A stretch of DNA of 64,000 nucleotides from Candidatus Butyricimonas faecavium. GTDB lineage: Bacteria; Bacteroidota; Bacteroidia; Bacteroidales; Marinifilaceae. Position numbers and translations under genes: made by a program. Below the pieces are notes generated by a model. That model did no database searches. It was not told the DNA's origin and worked only from the letters and a program-made list of their open reading frames with translations. Position 1 is the stretch's first letter; every line of letters begins with the position of its first letter. The stretch is taken from the NCBI GenBank assembly GCA_944321125.1, contig CALUKD010000003.1:124001-188000 (forward strand), read 5' to 3'. Below, piece after piece: positions 20,172 through 29,381 of this stretch.

Positions 20172-20723
20172 ATGATAGAAGGGACTTCTATAAACATAAA
20201 TGGTCTAATGGAAGGTGATGAAAATGCTTTTCAAACACTTTTTATAGACTATTATGCCGTGTTAGTCTCTTTTGCCATGAAATATCTTGAAGACCAAGAA
20301 GCGGCTGAAGATATAGTGCAGGATGTATTTGTGAAGATATGGGAGACTCGGGAAAAGTTGGGTAAGATAGATAATTTGTCTGCTTATTTGTATCAGATGG
20401 TTCGTTTCAGAAGTTTTAATTATTTACGTGCAGAGAAAATTCGTCAAGATGCCACGAAATCTTTTGCGGAGGAATTGGAAGAGACCGAGATGAATGAATA
20501 TATCAAAAACGAAACTTTCCGCATAGTCATGAGGACTTTAGAGGATTTACCACCTGGAAGTAGAAATGTGTTTTCTCGTGCATTACAAGGTTATTCTGCC
20601 AAGGAAATTGCCGATGAATTGGGAATTGCCGTGGAAACGGTGAAAAAGCAAAAACAAGTGGCCCGAAGAATTTTAAAAGAAAAATTGGGGAATCTGTTCT
20701 CTCTATTTTTTCTCGTGAGATGA
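20172..20723 (+). CDS. ECF RNA polymerase sigma factor, uptake locus 1
   Basis: Alternative sigma factor of the Bacteroides-expansion ECF family, normally held by a membrane anti-sigma factor. 183 aa: sigma-70 region 2 at ~20-90 (FIDYYAVLVSFAMKYLEDQ, then AAEDIVQDVFVKIWETREK) and region 4 at ~125-178 (LEDLPPGSRNVFSRALQGYS, then AKEIADELGIAVETVKKQKQ as helix-turn-helix). The fecR gene follows after 264 bases containing a large inverted repeat. Together with FecR and the STN-bearing SusC it forms a cell-surface signalling unit. Confidence 0.94.
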   Translation: MIEGTSININGLMEGDENAFQTLFIDYYAVLVSFAMKYLEDQEAAEDIVQDVFVKIWETREKLGKIDNLSAYLYQMVRFRSFNYLRAEKIRQDATKSFAEELEETEMNEYIKNETFRIVMRTLEDLPPGSRNVFSRALQGYSAKEIADELGIAVETVKKQKQVARRILKEKLGNLFSLFFLVR

Positions 20724-20737
20724 ATTAAGGGTGCGTA

Positions 20738-20910
20738 TTCCTTCCCTCGTCTCTTCTCTATCCCTGCCTATACTTACGAACACACCATCAACATACCATG
20801 AACATAGCATATACATAATCGAGTGTACATGCTATGTTTGTGTTGTGTCGGAATTGTTATTGTGGGCGGGCGTAGGGATAGAGGAAAGAGGGGGAATATA
20901 GAGGGGGGAG
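20738..20910 (+). repeat. Long imperfect inverted repeat between sigma gene 1 and fecR 1
   Basis: The outer left arm CTCTTCTCTATCCCT (20751-20765) pairs with AGGGATAGAGGAAAGAG (20874-20890). The inner arm AACATAGCAT (20801-20810) pairs perfectly with ATGCTATGTT (20829-20838), and the stretches between also pair partly. The left arm is pyrimidine-rich and the right arm strongly purine-rich. It could act as an attenuator or be a remnant of a small mobile element. Confidence 0.6.
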
Positions 20911-20987
20911 GAGGGGAAGGTCATTTATTTCGATTAATAATACCTCCTTTTTGATTTTGAAGTGTCATACCAATATAAACGAGAAAT

Positions 20988-22151
20988 ATGAAAAGGATGA
21001 AAATATACAAAGAGATGCCGTCGTTATTGTCAAAGGCTTTTTGGGGCACGCTTTCTGAAGAGGAGAAGCGTGTTTTACAGCAATGGCGAGAGGAATGTCC
21101 GGAGAATGAACGGTTGTATGAAAGTGTGATGAATGCCGAGTATATAGTTCAAAAGAGTCAGGAAGTAGCACGTATTAATATTGTGAATGGTTACATGAAC
21201 GTACTTCAGAAACGGAAACGTAATGCCAGAGTACGGCGAATTCGTCGAATCGTAAGCATTGCAGCAGGAGTTGTTCTTCCGTTATTGGCGGTAGTTTTGT
21301 GGTATGGAACAAGAGGAAAAACGGGGAATGTGCCGGAACAGGTTGCAAGTGTCATTCGACATGGAGGAATAAAGGCAGAGTTAGTGTTGGCAGATGGAAC
21401 AACCCGGATTTTGAGTTCGGAGGTGACCGATTCGTTACTTGTCCAGCAAGGAGCGAATATTGTCGTGCAAAATCAAGGAGTGAGTTACCGTGAAAATTCT
21501 TCTGTTGTAGAGGAACATTATAACACGTTGCGAGTCCCGCGAGGAGGAGAATATTCAATCACGTTGAGTGATGGAACTGTTGTATATCTGAATTCGGAAT
21601 CCGAGCTTCGTTATCCCGTGAAATTTGTGGGGGAAGATCGTCGGGTTTATTTATCCGGAGAGGCTTATTTTGATGTGACTCAAGATAAGGCTCATCCTTT
21701 TATTGTGGATGTAAAAAATTCAACCGTGAGAGTGTTAGGGACGAGTTTTGATGTACGGGCTTATGCGGATGAGAACGAAGTTTTGACAACGTTGGTACAG
21801 GGATCTGTCAGGTTTTCTGCCGGGAATAAATCTGTCATTTTGAAACCGGGCGAACAGGCGGTGTTGGATAAGTCGGGACGGGTTGAAAACAGGAAGGTGG
21901 ATACTTATTTGTACACGGCTTGGAAAGAAGGCTTTTTTGTGTTTGAAGATGAGGGATTAGAAGATATATTGAGTCGTTTGTCCCGTTGGTATGATGTAGA
22001 TGTGTTTTATGGAAGTGAAAAAGTAAAAGAATATCATTTTACCGGGCATATGGAGAAGTATGAAAATATAGAAGTTATTTTAAATGCTATCAGTAAAATG
22101 GTTGGAGTGCATTTTACAATAAAGGATAGAACAGTTGTAGTTACACAATAA
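20988..22151 (+). CDS. FecR-type anti-sigma factor, uptake locus 1
   Basis: Inner-membrane regulator that binds the ECF sigma factor in the cytoplasm and receives the signal from the SusC STN domain in the periplasm. 387 aa: cytoplasmic N-terminus with a Trp-containing helix (LQQWREECPENERLYESVM, ~26-46), one membrane helix (~83-105, IVSIAAGVVLPLLAVVLWYG), the periplasmic FecR domain (~175-285, RVPRGGEYSITLSDGTVVYL) with VYLSGEAYFDV, and a C-terminal DUF4974/STN-like segment from ~315 (VFEDEGLEDILSRLSRWYDV). The gene after it is susC 1, with two hairpins in the gap. Confidence 0.95.
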   Translation: MKRMKIYKEMPSLLSKAFWGTLSEEEKRVLQQWREECPENERLYESVMNAEYIVQKSQEVARINIVNGYMNVLQKRKRNARVRRIRRIVSIAAGVVLPLLAVVLWYGTRGKTGNVPEQVASVIRHGGIKAELVLADGTTRILSSEVTDSLLVQQGANIVVQNQGVSYRENSSVVEEHYNTLRVPRGGEYSITLSDGTVVYLNSESELRYPVKFVGEDRRVYLSGEAYFDVTQDKAHPFIVDVKNSTVRVLGTSFDVRAYADENEVLTTLVQGSVRFSAGNKSVILKPGEQAVLDKSGRVENRKVDTYLYTAWKEGFFVFEDEGLEDILSRLSRWYDVDVFYGSEKVKEYHFTGHMEKYENIEVILNAISKMVGVHFTIKDRTVVVTQ

Positions 22152-22155
22152 AAAG

Positions 22156-22223
22156 CGGAGAGTGTTAACGCACCCTCCGTGTAGCAGTAAGCGACAGAAG
22201 TCCTAGGAAAACATGCTGTCGCT
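22156..22223 (+). promoter_or_regulatory. Two hairpins between fecR 1 and susC 1
   Basis: CGGAGAGTG (22156-22164) pairs with CACCCTCCG (22171-22179), with one mismatch. AGCGACAG (22190-22197) pairs perfectly with CTGTCGCT (22216-22223). Neither has a T tract. They may set differential expression or mRNA processing between the regulator and the transporter. Confidence 0.5.
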
Positions 22224-22248
22224 AGTAATAATTTAATATTGCGAATAT

Positions 22249-25200
22249 ATGGAAAAAAAACGATTATGTCTGTCACTGGGAGGACATAGAAAACGAAAAA
22301 TTTTGTTAGTGATGAAACTATGTATTTCATTGTTGTTATGCTTTACGTTGGGTTTATCTGCATCAACGTTGGCTCAACAGGAACGGGTAAGCCTTGATTT
22401 AAAGAAGGTTTCGATTAAAGTATTATTTGATGAAATTCAAAAACAGACTAATTTGTCATTTGTGTTTAATACAGAACAAGCGGCGAAATTAGGAGAGGTT
22501 TCCGTACGAGCAGTTGACGAGACAGTGGAAAATGTTTTGCGTAAGGTGCTGATGAATACGGGAATGATGTTTGAATTTGACGGATCGTTAATTATTGTTC
22601 GTCCGGACGAACCGCAAAAAAAAGAGGTGACGAAGATTAATGTAACCGGTACGGTAAAAGATGAGAATGGGGAATTTTTACCAGGTGTAACGATTTTGTT
22701 GAAGGGTTCTCAGCTTGGTACGGTTACCGATGTTGATGGTAAGTTTAATTTTGAATTACCGAAGCAGGATAGCCTTGTACTTGTTTTTTCGTTTGTAGGA
22801 TACAAACAACAGGAGGTAAAGGTGAATAGTGAGAATTTACAACCATTATCTATTGTGTTAAAAGAAGAGGTAACAGAAGTGGGTGAAGTTGTTGTTACCG
22901 GTTATTTCGAACGTAGAAAAGACAGTTATACCGGAGCGGCAACAACCTTTTCCGGAGAGGAATTGAAACAAATATCTACGGGTAATGTTTTGACAACGCT
23001 TTCTACGCTTGATCCTTCTTTTAAGCTTGTTGAAAATTTGGATATGGGAAGTAATCCGAATTATGTTCCGGAATTTACAATTCATGGTGGCGGGAATCTA
23101 CAAAGTGATTATGAGAATTCTCCTAATATGCCAACCTTTATTATGGATGGATTTGAGGTTTCTTCGGAAAAAGTTTTCGATATGGATCCTAACCGGATAG
23201 CTAGTATTACAATCCTGAAAGATGCAGCTGCTACGGCTATTTACGGTTCGCGTGCAGCTAACGGTGTAGTCGTAATTGAAACGAAAGCTCCTCAAATGGG
23301 AAAACTCAGGGTGTCTTATAATTTCTCTGGAGACTTTGAAATAGCGGATTTGAGCGATTATAATTTAATGAATGCAGAGGAAAAATTGGAGTATGAAAGA
23401 CTTGCCGGTTTGTATTCTCATCCTAATGTTCAATATGGAGATGAATTGATGGATAGATACAATGAGATTTTGGCTTTGGTTCAATCAGGTATCGATACGG
23501 ATTGGATTGCCAAACCTGTAAAAAATGTAGGTTTCAGTCATAAGCATTCTTTATTGGTAGAAGGTGGAGATGAAAAATTACGTTACGGTTTGACTCTGAC
23601 TTATCAAAATAAAGACGGGGTAATGAAAGGTTCCGGACGTGACAATTTGGGTATCGATGTACAACTTCAATATCGATATAAGACCTTAAAATTTATGAAT
23701 GATCTCTCCTTTAATCGGGTGACGACGAGTAATTCTCCTTATGGAGATTTTTCAGAGTATACTTATATGAATCCGTATTATATTCCTTATGCGGACAATG
23801 GAAATCCTCAAAAAGTGTTATATACCTATGAAGATGGAGAAGAAGTTTGGAATCCCTTGTATAATGCTAGTTTAGGAACTAAAGATGAACAAGCTTATGA
23901 TGATTTTCTCAATAATTTCTCTTTAGAGTGGAATATTTTGAGTGGTTTGAAGTTGAAAGGTAATATTTCTTTAAACCGTAAAACGGTTACGTCAGATAAG
24001 TTTTTACCGGGAGAGCATACGTCATTTCAGAATAGTTCATTGAACGGTAGTTATACTAAAACTGTAGAGGAATATTTTACTTATGATGCTAATGTAACTT
24101 TGTCTTATACCCGTTCTTTCGGGAAACATCAGTTGAATGGAGTTGGGGTTTGGAACGTTAAGGAAACCCGGTCGGATATGTTTGAAACGGTTGCTTACAA
24201 TTTCCCTAATAGTAATATGGACCACATTGGTATGGGAATTGAGTATGGTAAAGGGGACCAACCGGATGGCAATTACGAAGTGAGTCGTTTGATGGGATTT
24301 GTTGCCAATTTTAATTACGGATATGACAATCGCTATTTAGTGGATGCCTCTATCCGAAGCGATGGTTCCTCCTTGTTCGGTTCAGATAAACGCTGGGGAA
24401 CTTTCGGTTCTATTGGTCTTGCATGGAACCTACATAATGAAAGTTGGATGAAAGATCTGGGTTGGTTTGAGCAGTTAAAATTGCGTGGGTCATGGGGAAC
24501 TACCGGAGGACAAAATTTCTATCCATACCAAGCCATGATGATGTTTTCTTATAAAGATGAATTACTGAGTTCTCGGGAAGATTCGGAAGGTGAAAATAAT
24601 AGCCAAACTTATGATGGTTACATCGGTGCTTTGTTAAAAGCGTTTGGTAATACAAATCTTAAATGGCAAAAAACGGAAAAAAGAAGTATTGGATTGGATT
24701 TCACATTGCGAAATAGTAGAATTAGCGGTTATTTAAACTTCTATAAAGATATATCCAAATCCGTACTTACAGATGTTTTAGTTGCTCCTTCTCTTGGTTT
24801 TACATCTTATAAGGATAATCTTGGAGAAGTAGAAAACAAGGGAATCGAACTGAATGTACGGGCAACTCTTATTCAGCGTCCGGCTAATGGTTTGCGTTGG
24901 GATGTATTCTTGAATGTCGTAAAAAATAAAAATCGATTGATGAAATTGAACGATGCACTTGCGGCTTGGAATAAGACCCAAGATGATGAAATTACGGATG
25001 AAGATAATGACGAGGCTAGTCGGCCGGTAGTACGTTATCAAGAAGGAGAATCCATTAATACCATTTGGGCAAATGAATCTTTGGGAATTGACCCCATTAC
25101 CGGAGATGAAGTGTTTCTAGATTTGAACGGTCAACGTGTAGATACTTGGAGTACTTCCAATTATAAACCAATGGGTTGTGAAGATCCAAAATTTGAAGGT

Positions 25201-25635
25201 AATTTCGGAACCATGTTGAATTATAAAGGATTCCAATTAAGTGCTTATTTCAAATACAGTTATGGAGGAGATATATACAACCAGACATTGGTAGATAAAG
25301 TTGAAAATGTTGATCCTTTGAAAAATGCAGACCGGAGAGTCCTCTATGATCGTTGGCAGAAAGTTGGAGATGTTGCCAAATTTAAAGCGATAGATAATAC
25401 TACAACAACCTATCCGACATCTCGTTTTATCGAAGAGCAGAATTATATCACCTTATCTTCGTTAAATCTTTCATACGAATTCAACCCGGAATTATTGAAA
25501 TTTTTACACATTGAGAGACTGAAATTATCACTAATCGGTAATGATATATTTAGGGCTTCTACGGTGAAAATGGAACGGGGTATTACTTATCCCTTTGCTA
25601 GAACATTCTCCCTGTCTGCTCAATTAACTTTCTAA
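22249..25635 (+). CDS. SusC/RagA TonB-dependent transporter with STN domain, locus 1
   Basis: Outer-membrane barrel that imports substrate captured by the SusD lid, powered by TonB. 1128 aa in order: long basic signal peptide (cleavage after STLAQQ, ~45), STN signalling domain (~50-115, VSIKVLFDEIQKQTNLSFVF), carboxypeptidase-regulatory-like domain (~128-215, VTGTVKDENGEFLPGVTILL), plug with the SusC signature KDAAATAIYGSRAANGVVVI (~324), then the barrel ending LSAQLTF. The STN domain marks it as the sensor for FecR/ECF. Its internal Met (VMKLCISLL) is an alternative start. susD follows after 10 bases. Confidence 0.96.
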   Translation: MEKKRLCLSLGGHRKRKILLVMKLCISLLLCFTLGLSASTLAQQERVSLDLKKVSIKVLFDEIQKQTNLSFVFNTEQAAKLGEVSVRAVDETVENVLRKVLMNTGMMFEFDGSLIIVRPDEPQKKEVTKINVTGTVKDENGEFLPGVTILLKGSQLGTVTDVDGKFNFELPKQDSLVLVFSFVGYKQQEVKVNSENLQPLSIVLKEEVTEVGEVVVTGYFERRKDSYTGAATTFSGEELKQISTGNVLTTLSTLDPSFKLVENLDMGSNPNYVPEFTIHGGGNLQSDYENSPNMPTFIMDGFEVSSEKVFDMDPNRIASITILKDAAATAIYGSRAANGVVVIETKAPQMGKLRVSYNFSGDFEIADLSDYNLMNAEEKLEYERLAGLYSHPNVQYGDELMDRYNEILALVQSGIDTDWIAKPVKNVGFSHKHSLLVEGGDEKLRYGLTLTYQNKDGVMKGSGRDNLGIDVQLQYRYKTLKFMNDLSFNRVTTSNSPYGDFSEYTYMNPYYIPYADNGNPQKVLYTYEDGEEVWNPLYNASLGTKDEQAYDDFLNNFSLEWNILSGLKLKGNISLNRKTVTSDKFLPGEHTSFQNSSLNGSYTKTVEEYFTYDANVTLSYTRSFGKHQLNGVGVWNVKETRSDMFETVAYNFPNSNMDHIGMGIEYGKGDQPDGNYEVSRLMGFVANFNYGYDNRYLVDASIRSDGSSLFGSDKRWGTFGSIGLAWNLHNESWMKDLGWFEQLKLRGSWGTTGGQNFYPYQAMMMFSYKDELLSSREDSEGENNSQTYDGYIGALLKAFGNTNLKWQKTEKRSIGLDFTLRNSRISGYLNFYKDISKSVLTDVLVAPSLGFTSYKDNLGEVENKGIELNVRATLIQRPANGLRWDVFLNVVKNKNRLMKLNDALAAWNKTQDDEITDEDNDEASRPVVRYQEGESINTIWANESLGIDPITGDEVFLDLNGQRVDTWSTSNYKPMGCEDPKFEGNFGTMLNYKGFQLSAYFKYSYGGDIYNQTLVDKVENVDPLKNADRRVLYDRWQKVGDVAKFKAIDNTTTTYPTSRFIEEQNYITLSSLNLSYEFNPELLKFLHIERLKLSLIGNDIFRASTVKMERGITYPFARTFSLSAQLTF

Positions 25636-25645
25636 ATCAATATGT

Positions 25646-27079
25646 ATGAAAAGAAAAATATTACTTATAGGATTACTGGTTATAACTTTTGGATTTGTTT
25701 CCTGTAGCGACTGGTTTGACGTTTCTCCGAAATCGGATGTAAAAGCAGATGACCTTTATTCGACAGAAAGTGGGTTCCGGGATGTGCTAACCGGTGTATA
25801 TGCTTTGATGACAACAGAAAATTTGTATGGACGTCAGATGACGTTCGGTTATGTAGATGTATTGGCTCAATATTATGACAGGATCAGTTTGCAGAGTCAT
25901 GAGTATATAGAAACGGTTAATTTCCAATACAAAGAACCTGTTGATGAAGCTGCTATCAATAATATGTGGAGTACCCAGTATAAAGCAATTGTGAATTTGA
26001 ATACTTTGTTATCTTATATAGATCAGAATCGTAACGTGTTCGAATCGGAAAATATCTATAGAATCTATAAAGGAGAGGCCTTGGCCTTAAGAGCGTTTTT
26101 GCATTTCGATATGTTACGTCTTTTTGGGCCTTCCCCTATAATGGGTGAAGATTTGAAAGCGATTCCATATATGGATTCCTATACAAATATTGCGAAAGAG
26201 AGGTCATCTGTTAAGGAAGTATTAGAAAAAGTCGTTGCAGACCTGAATGCGGCACGGGATCTGATGAGAGAGGTTGATTCCTATGGTCCTGAATATGAAA
26301 ATTTGAGAGACAGTTATGCAGACGATCAACGTTTGAGAAATAGGCAGTTTCATTTGAATTATTACGCTGCAACAGCTTTGTTGGCTCGGGTTGAATTGTA
26401 TGCGGGACATACCCAAGAGGCTCTAAATGCTGCTGTAGAAATTATTGGAGAACCGGAAGATGAACCTGTTCAACCTTTTGAATTGGCAACCGAGTCTTCT
26501 TCTGAGGATCGTTTGTTTGAGTCAGAGATTTTATTTACTTTGGATATAGCCAATTTGGAGAACATTATTGACCCTTATTTTGGAGAGACAGCATTGGAAA
26601 CCGGGTTGACCAATAGTGGAACGATACTTGCTTTCAGTACGGCTAGAAGAGATAATCTGTTTGAAAAAGAGTCTCCGGCAGATGATGATTATCGTTTGAA
26701 AAATTGGTTTGCCACAACTACTAGTTCCAATTCCCTCATGTCTGGAAAATTGACGGATAGTGAACAAATGCCGCTTATCCGTTTGTCTGAACTCTATTAT
26801 ATTGCAGCAGAGTGTGCTGGGGGAAGTCGGGGATTGAACTATTTAAACAAAATTCGGGCTCACCGGGGTTTGGTAGCCTATACCGACGCAAGTAAACTGG
26901 AGGAAAATATTTATAAAGAATACTGTAAGGAATTTATGAATGAAGGGCAAATGTTTTATTATTATAAAAGGAAGAACTTGAGTAGTATGGGGGTCTATTC
27001 GACTAAAACTGTAGTTCCAGAAGAAGTTTATATATTACCGTTGCCTGTTGACGAACAAGATTATGGAAACAAAAACTGA
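25646..27079 (+). CDS. SusD/RagB surface substrate-binding lipoprotein, locus 1
   Basis: Lid of the SusC barrel on the cell surface. 477 aa with lipobox FVSCSDWFDVSPKSD (Cys20), then the SusD start ADDLYSTESGFRDVLTGVYA. The helical TPR core contains KGEALALRAFLHFDMLRLFGP (~147-166), the most conserved SusD stretch, and the C-terminal RLSELYYIAAE and LNKIRAHRGL. Substrate not predictable; RagB-type SusD proteins include peptide importers. Confidence 0.95.
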   Translation: MKRKILLIGLLVITFGFVSCSDWFDVSPKSDVKADDLYSTESGFRDVLTGVYALMTTENLYGRQMTFGYVDVLAQYYDRISLQSHEYIETVNFQYKEPVDEAAINNMWSTQYKAIVNLNTLLSYIDQNRNVFESENIYRIYKGEALALRAFLHFDMLRLFGPSPIMGEDLKAIPYMDSYTNIAKERSSVKEVLEKVVADLNAARDLMREVDSYGPEYENLRDSYADDQRLRNRQFHLNYYAATALLARVELYAGHTQEALNAAVEIIGEPEDEPVQPFELATESSSEDRLFESEILFTLDIANLENIIDPYFGETALETGLTNSGTILAFSTARRDNLFEKESPADDDYRLKNWFATTTSSNSLMSGKLTDSEQMPLIRLSELYYIAAECAGGSRGLNYLNKIRAHRGLVAYTDASKLEENIYKEYCKEFMNEGQMFYYYKRKNLSSMGVYSTKTVVPEEVYILPLPVDEQDYGNKN

Positions 27080-27085
27080 TAAACT

Positions 27086-27802
27086 ATGAAAAAAAGTTTT
27101 TATATAGGAGGATTGTTGGCGGTCATGTTATTGGCTGGTTGCAATGAAAACGAGCAAATGGTATGGAAAAATGTTCCAGGGATTTATCTTTCAGAATATA
27201 ACAATGAGGTAGATAGTGTATATCATTCTTTTACTACTTCTGTTGGAGATATCGATACTGTAACATTGGACGTGAAATTAGCCGGGAGATTATTGGAGGA
27301 GCCACGTAATTTTCATTTTATAGTCAATGACTCATCTTCTGCCGTAGAGGGACTTCATTATCAAGCTTTAGCAGAAAATTATGTTTTTCCGGCTCAGGAA
27401 GACATGGTAAGTGTTCCGATATATGTGCTGAAAAAAGGAGACGAATTAGACGATAAAATAGTGACTTTGGCTTTGACTCTTGTGCCTGATGATGGTCTGA
27501 CTTTAGCTTATACGGATAGGGCTCATGTACGTGTCCTGATTACGAACCAGTTGATTCGCCCTTCTTATTGGGATATGCCGTTATCCTTGTATTTTGGGAC
27601 TTATTCTAAAGCAAAGCATCAGAAATGTATTGAAATTATGGGGCATGATTTTCCATTAAAAGAAGAAGATTTGATGGATTATAATGGTGTATCGGGCTAT
27701 TCTTACTGGATGCGTGCTGGTCGTCAGGTCTGCAGTTATTATGCAACTCATACCGAATATGATGAAAACGGGAATTTGATTGCACCTTGGGATCCTTTTT
27801 AA
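27086..27802 (+). CDS. DUF4843 lipoprotein, locus 1
   Basis: 238 aa with lipobox MLLAGCNENEQ (Cys19). The beta-rich body includes VPGIYLSEYNNEVDSVYHSF and a repeated hydrophobic pattern characteristic of DUF4843, a family found almost only beside SusCD pairs. It is 6 bases after susD. Probably an accessory surface lipoprotein that helps ligand capture; no catalytic residues visible. A homologue with the same position is at 42914 in locus 2. Confidence 0.8.
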   Translation: MKKSFYIGGLLAVMLLAGCNENEQMVWKNVPGIYLSEYNNEVDSVYHSFTTSVGDIDTVTLDVKLAGRLLEEPRNFHFIVNDSSSAVEGLHYQALAENYVFPAQEDMVSVPIYVLKKGDELDDKIVTLALTLVPDDGLTLAYTDRAHVRVLITNQLIRPSYWDMPLSLYFGTYSKAKHQKCIEIMGHDFPLKEEDLMDYNGVSGYSYWMRAGRQVCSYYATHTEYDENGNLIAPWDPF

Positions 27803-27820
27803 CCTTAAAAGATTAAAGTT

Positions 27821-29374
27821 ATGAAAATGATAAAATATTTAGGAATTATTTGTTTGTTCTTGGGATTAAACGGATGCTCTCAAGATGACAGTGTGGATGT
27901 TTCTCGGGAATTAAATAGGGTTACTTTTACCGGATTAAATGAAAAGTACTCTGTAACCTTGTATGATTATTTGAACATACCACTTTCTATAACAACTAGC
28001 AGTGAGGAAGAAACTCCTTTTTCATATCTCTGGTATCTTTCGACTGCAACAACTAGAAATGAAGCGGATACTCTAAGTCGGGAAAAGGACCTGAATGTAA
28101 TGATTGATCCTTCTCATGCCACTCCCGGAGAAGATTATACGCTTACGGTTAAAGTTATTGACGAAACTTCCGGAGTATATTACCGGAAAGATATGAAATT
28201 GGAAGTGTTGACTGAATATACTAGAGGGACTCTTTTACTTTGTGAAGAAAACGGTGAAACCGAAGTCAATTTCTTGACTAAGGAAGGAGAGAGAAATTTG
28301 TTGGAGAATATTTATTTTCGGGCAAATAATAATCAGAGAGTCGGGAGGAATCCTGTTAAAATCTACTCGGTAAACCCTAGTGAATATTATCCTGACTTGA
28401 AACAAGAGCTGATATTTTGTCAAGATGAAAATGGTGGAATGGTAGCTAATCCGGTGTCTTTTGAGGCTTTAAGTCCCGTAAAAGAGGTATTTACAACGTC
28501 TTTTTCAGCAGAGGTATTAAATCCCCAACTTTATTTTGTAGGAGGAATGATTGATTATATTATTATTAACGGTCAGGTCTGCAAACGTGGAGTTAATATG
28601 GGTAATCTGCAATGGGAAAACCCGTTGGTATGTATGGATGGAGAAGGAAATTACGAAGTAGCCCCGTTTGTAATGGAAGTTGATGGGGTTCAGACTTTTT
28701 ATGACCGACTGAATAAACGTTTGTTGCAACATACACGTTGGAATATGGGGGCTTTGTATCAATTTGATACGGAAAATGCTGATCTGTCTAGATTTGATTG
28801 CAATGCCATGGGAGCAAATATGGAGATGGAAGCATGCGGAAACTTGTCAGAAACCAATGCCTATTGGATGTTGATGAGGAATAGTGAAACAAGGAAATTG
28901 TATATATATAAATTCAGAATCAATAATGAGGGTAATTTTGTTTCCACTTTGTGTGAAGAAATTCCCGAAACCGTGGCTCCCCATATATATGAAGCCTCAT
29001 ATTTTGCATCCAATTCGGATTATTCAGATATATTGGTGTATGCAACTTCCGAGCAAGTATTTGCTTTTTCGGTAAATCAATTTACAACAAGTACTTCTTC
29101 ATCACTGGAGGCGCTTCTCGTTACTCCTGAAAATCAGAATACAGAAATTACCGGTATGAAGTTTGTCACGATTCAAGAAGAAACCGACCAACCGGATGAA
29201 ACTCGCTCTTCTTTGCAAATTCGTTTGTGTATTCGCAATTTGAGCTTGCCAGAATTGCAGGGTGGAGTTGAATTTTACGAGGTCAGCTCTCAAGGAGGAA
29301 TTCATGCTGACTTCTTGTTTGGTAAATCTGGATTCTGTGATACCGTGATAGATATTGACGAAAAATATAGTTAA
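27821..29374 (+). CDS. PKD-like family lipoprotein, locus 1
   Basis: 517 aa with lipobox LGLNGCSQDD (Cys19). The N-terminal part reads like a PKD/Ig fold: SYLWYLSTATTRNEADTLSR, then the YTLTVKVIDETSGVYYRKD strand. A longer beta-rich region follows, possibly propeller-like (RNSETRKLYIYKFRINNEG). It belongs to the PKD-like lipoproteins that accompany SusCD-DUF4843 operons. Role inferred as surface binding. The locus 2 counterpart is at 43654. Confidence 0.78.
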   Translation: MKMIKYLGIICLFLGLNGCSQDDSVDVSRELNRVTFTGLNEKYSVTLYDYLNIPLSITTSSEEETPFSYLWYLSTATTRNEADTLSREKDLNVMIDPSHATPGEDYTLTVKVIDETSGVYYRKDMKLEVLTEYTRGTLLLCEENGETEVNFLTKEGERNLLENIYFRANNNQRVGRNPVKIYSVNPSEYYPDLKQELIFCQDENGGMVANPVSFEALSPVKEVFTTSFSAEVLNPQLYFVGGMIDYIIINGQVCKRGVNMGNLQWENPLVCMDGEGNYEVAPFVMEVDGVQTFYDRLNKRLLQHTRWNMGALYQFDTENADLSRFDCNAMGANMEMEACGNLSETNAYWMLMRNSETRKLYIYKFRINNEGNFVSTLCEEIPETVAPHIYEASYFASNSDYSDILVYATSEQVFAFSVNQFTTSTSSSLEALLVTPENQNTEITGMKFVTIQEETDQPDETRSSLQIRLCIRNLSLPELQGGVEFYEVSSQGGIHADFLFGKSGFCDTVIDIDEKYS

Positions 29375-29381
29375 TAATAAA

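Noticed and set aside
29355-29381. Longer start for the locus 1 thioredoxin (MTKNIVNNK extension)
   Set aside because: It would overlap the PKD-like gene and place a polar stretch before the signal peptide; the ATG at 29382 is better.
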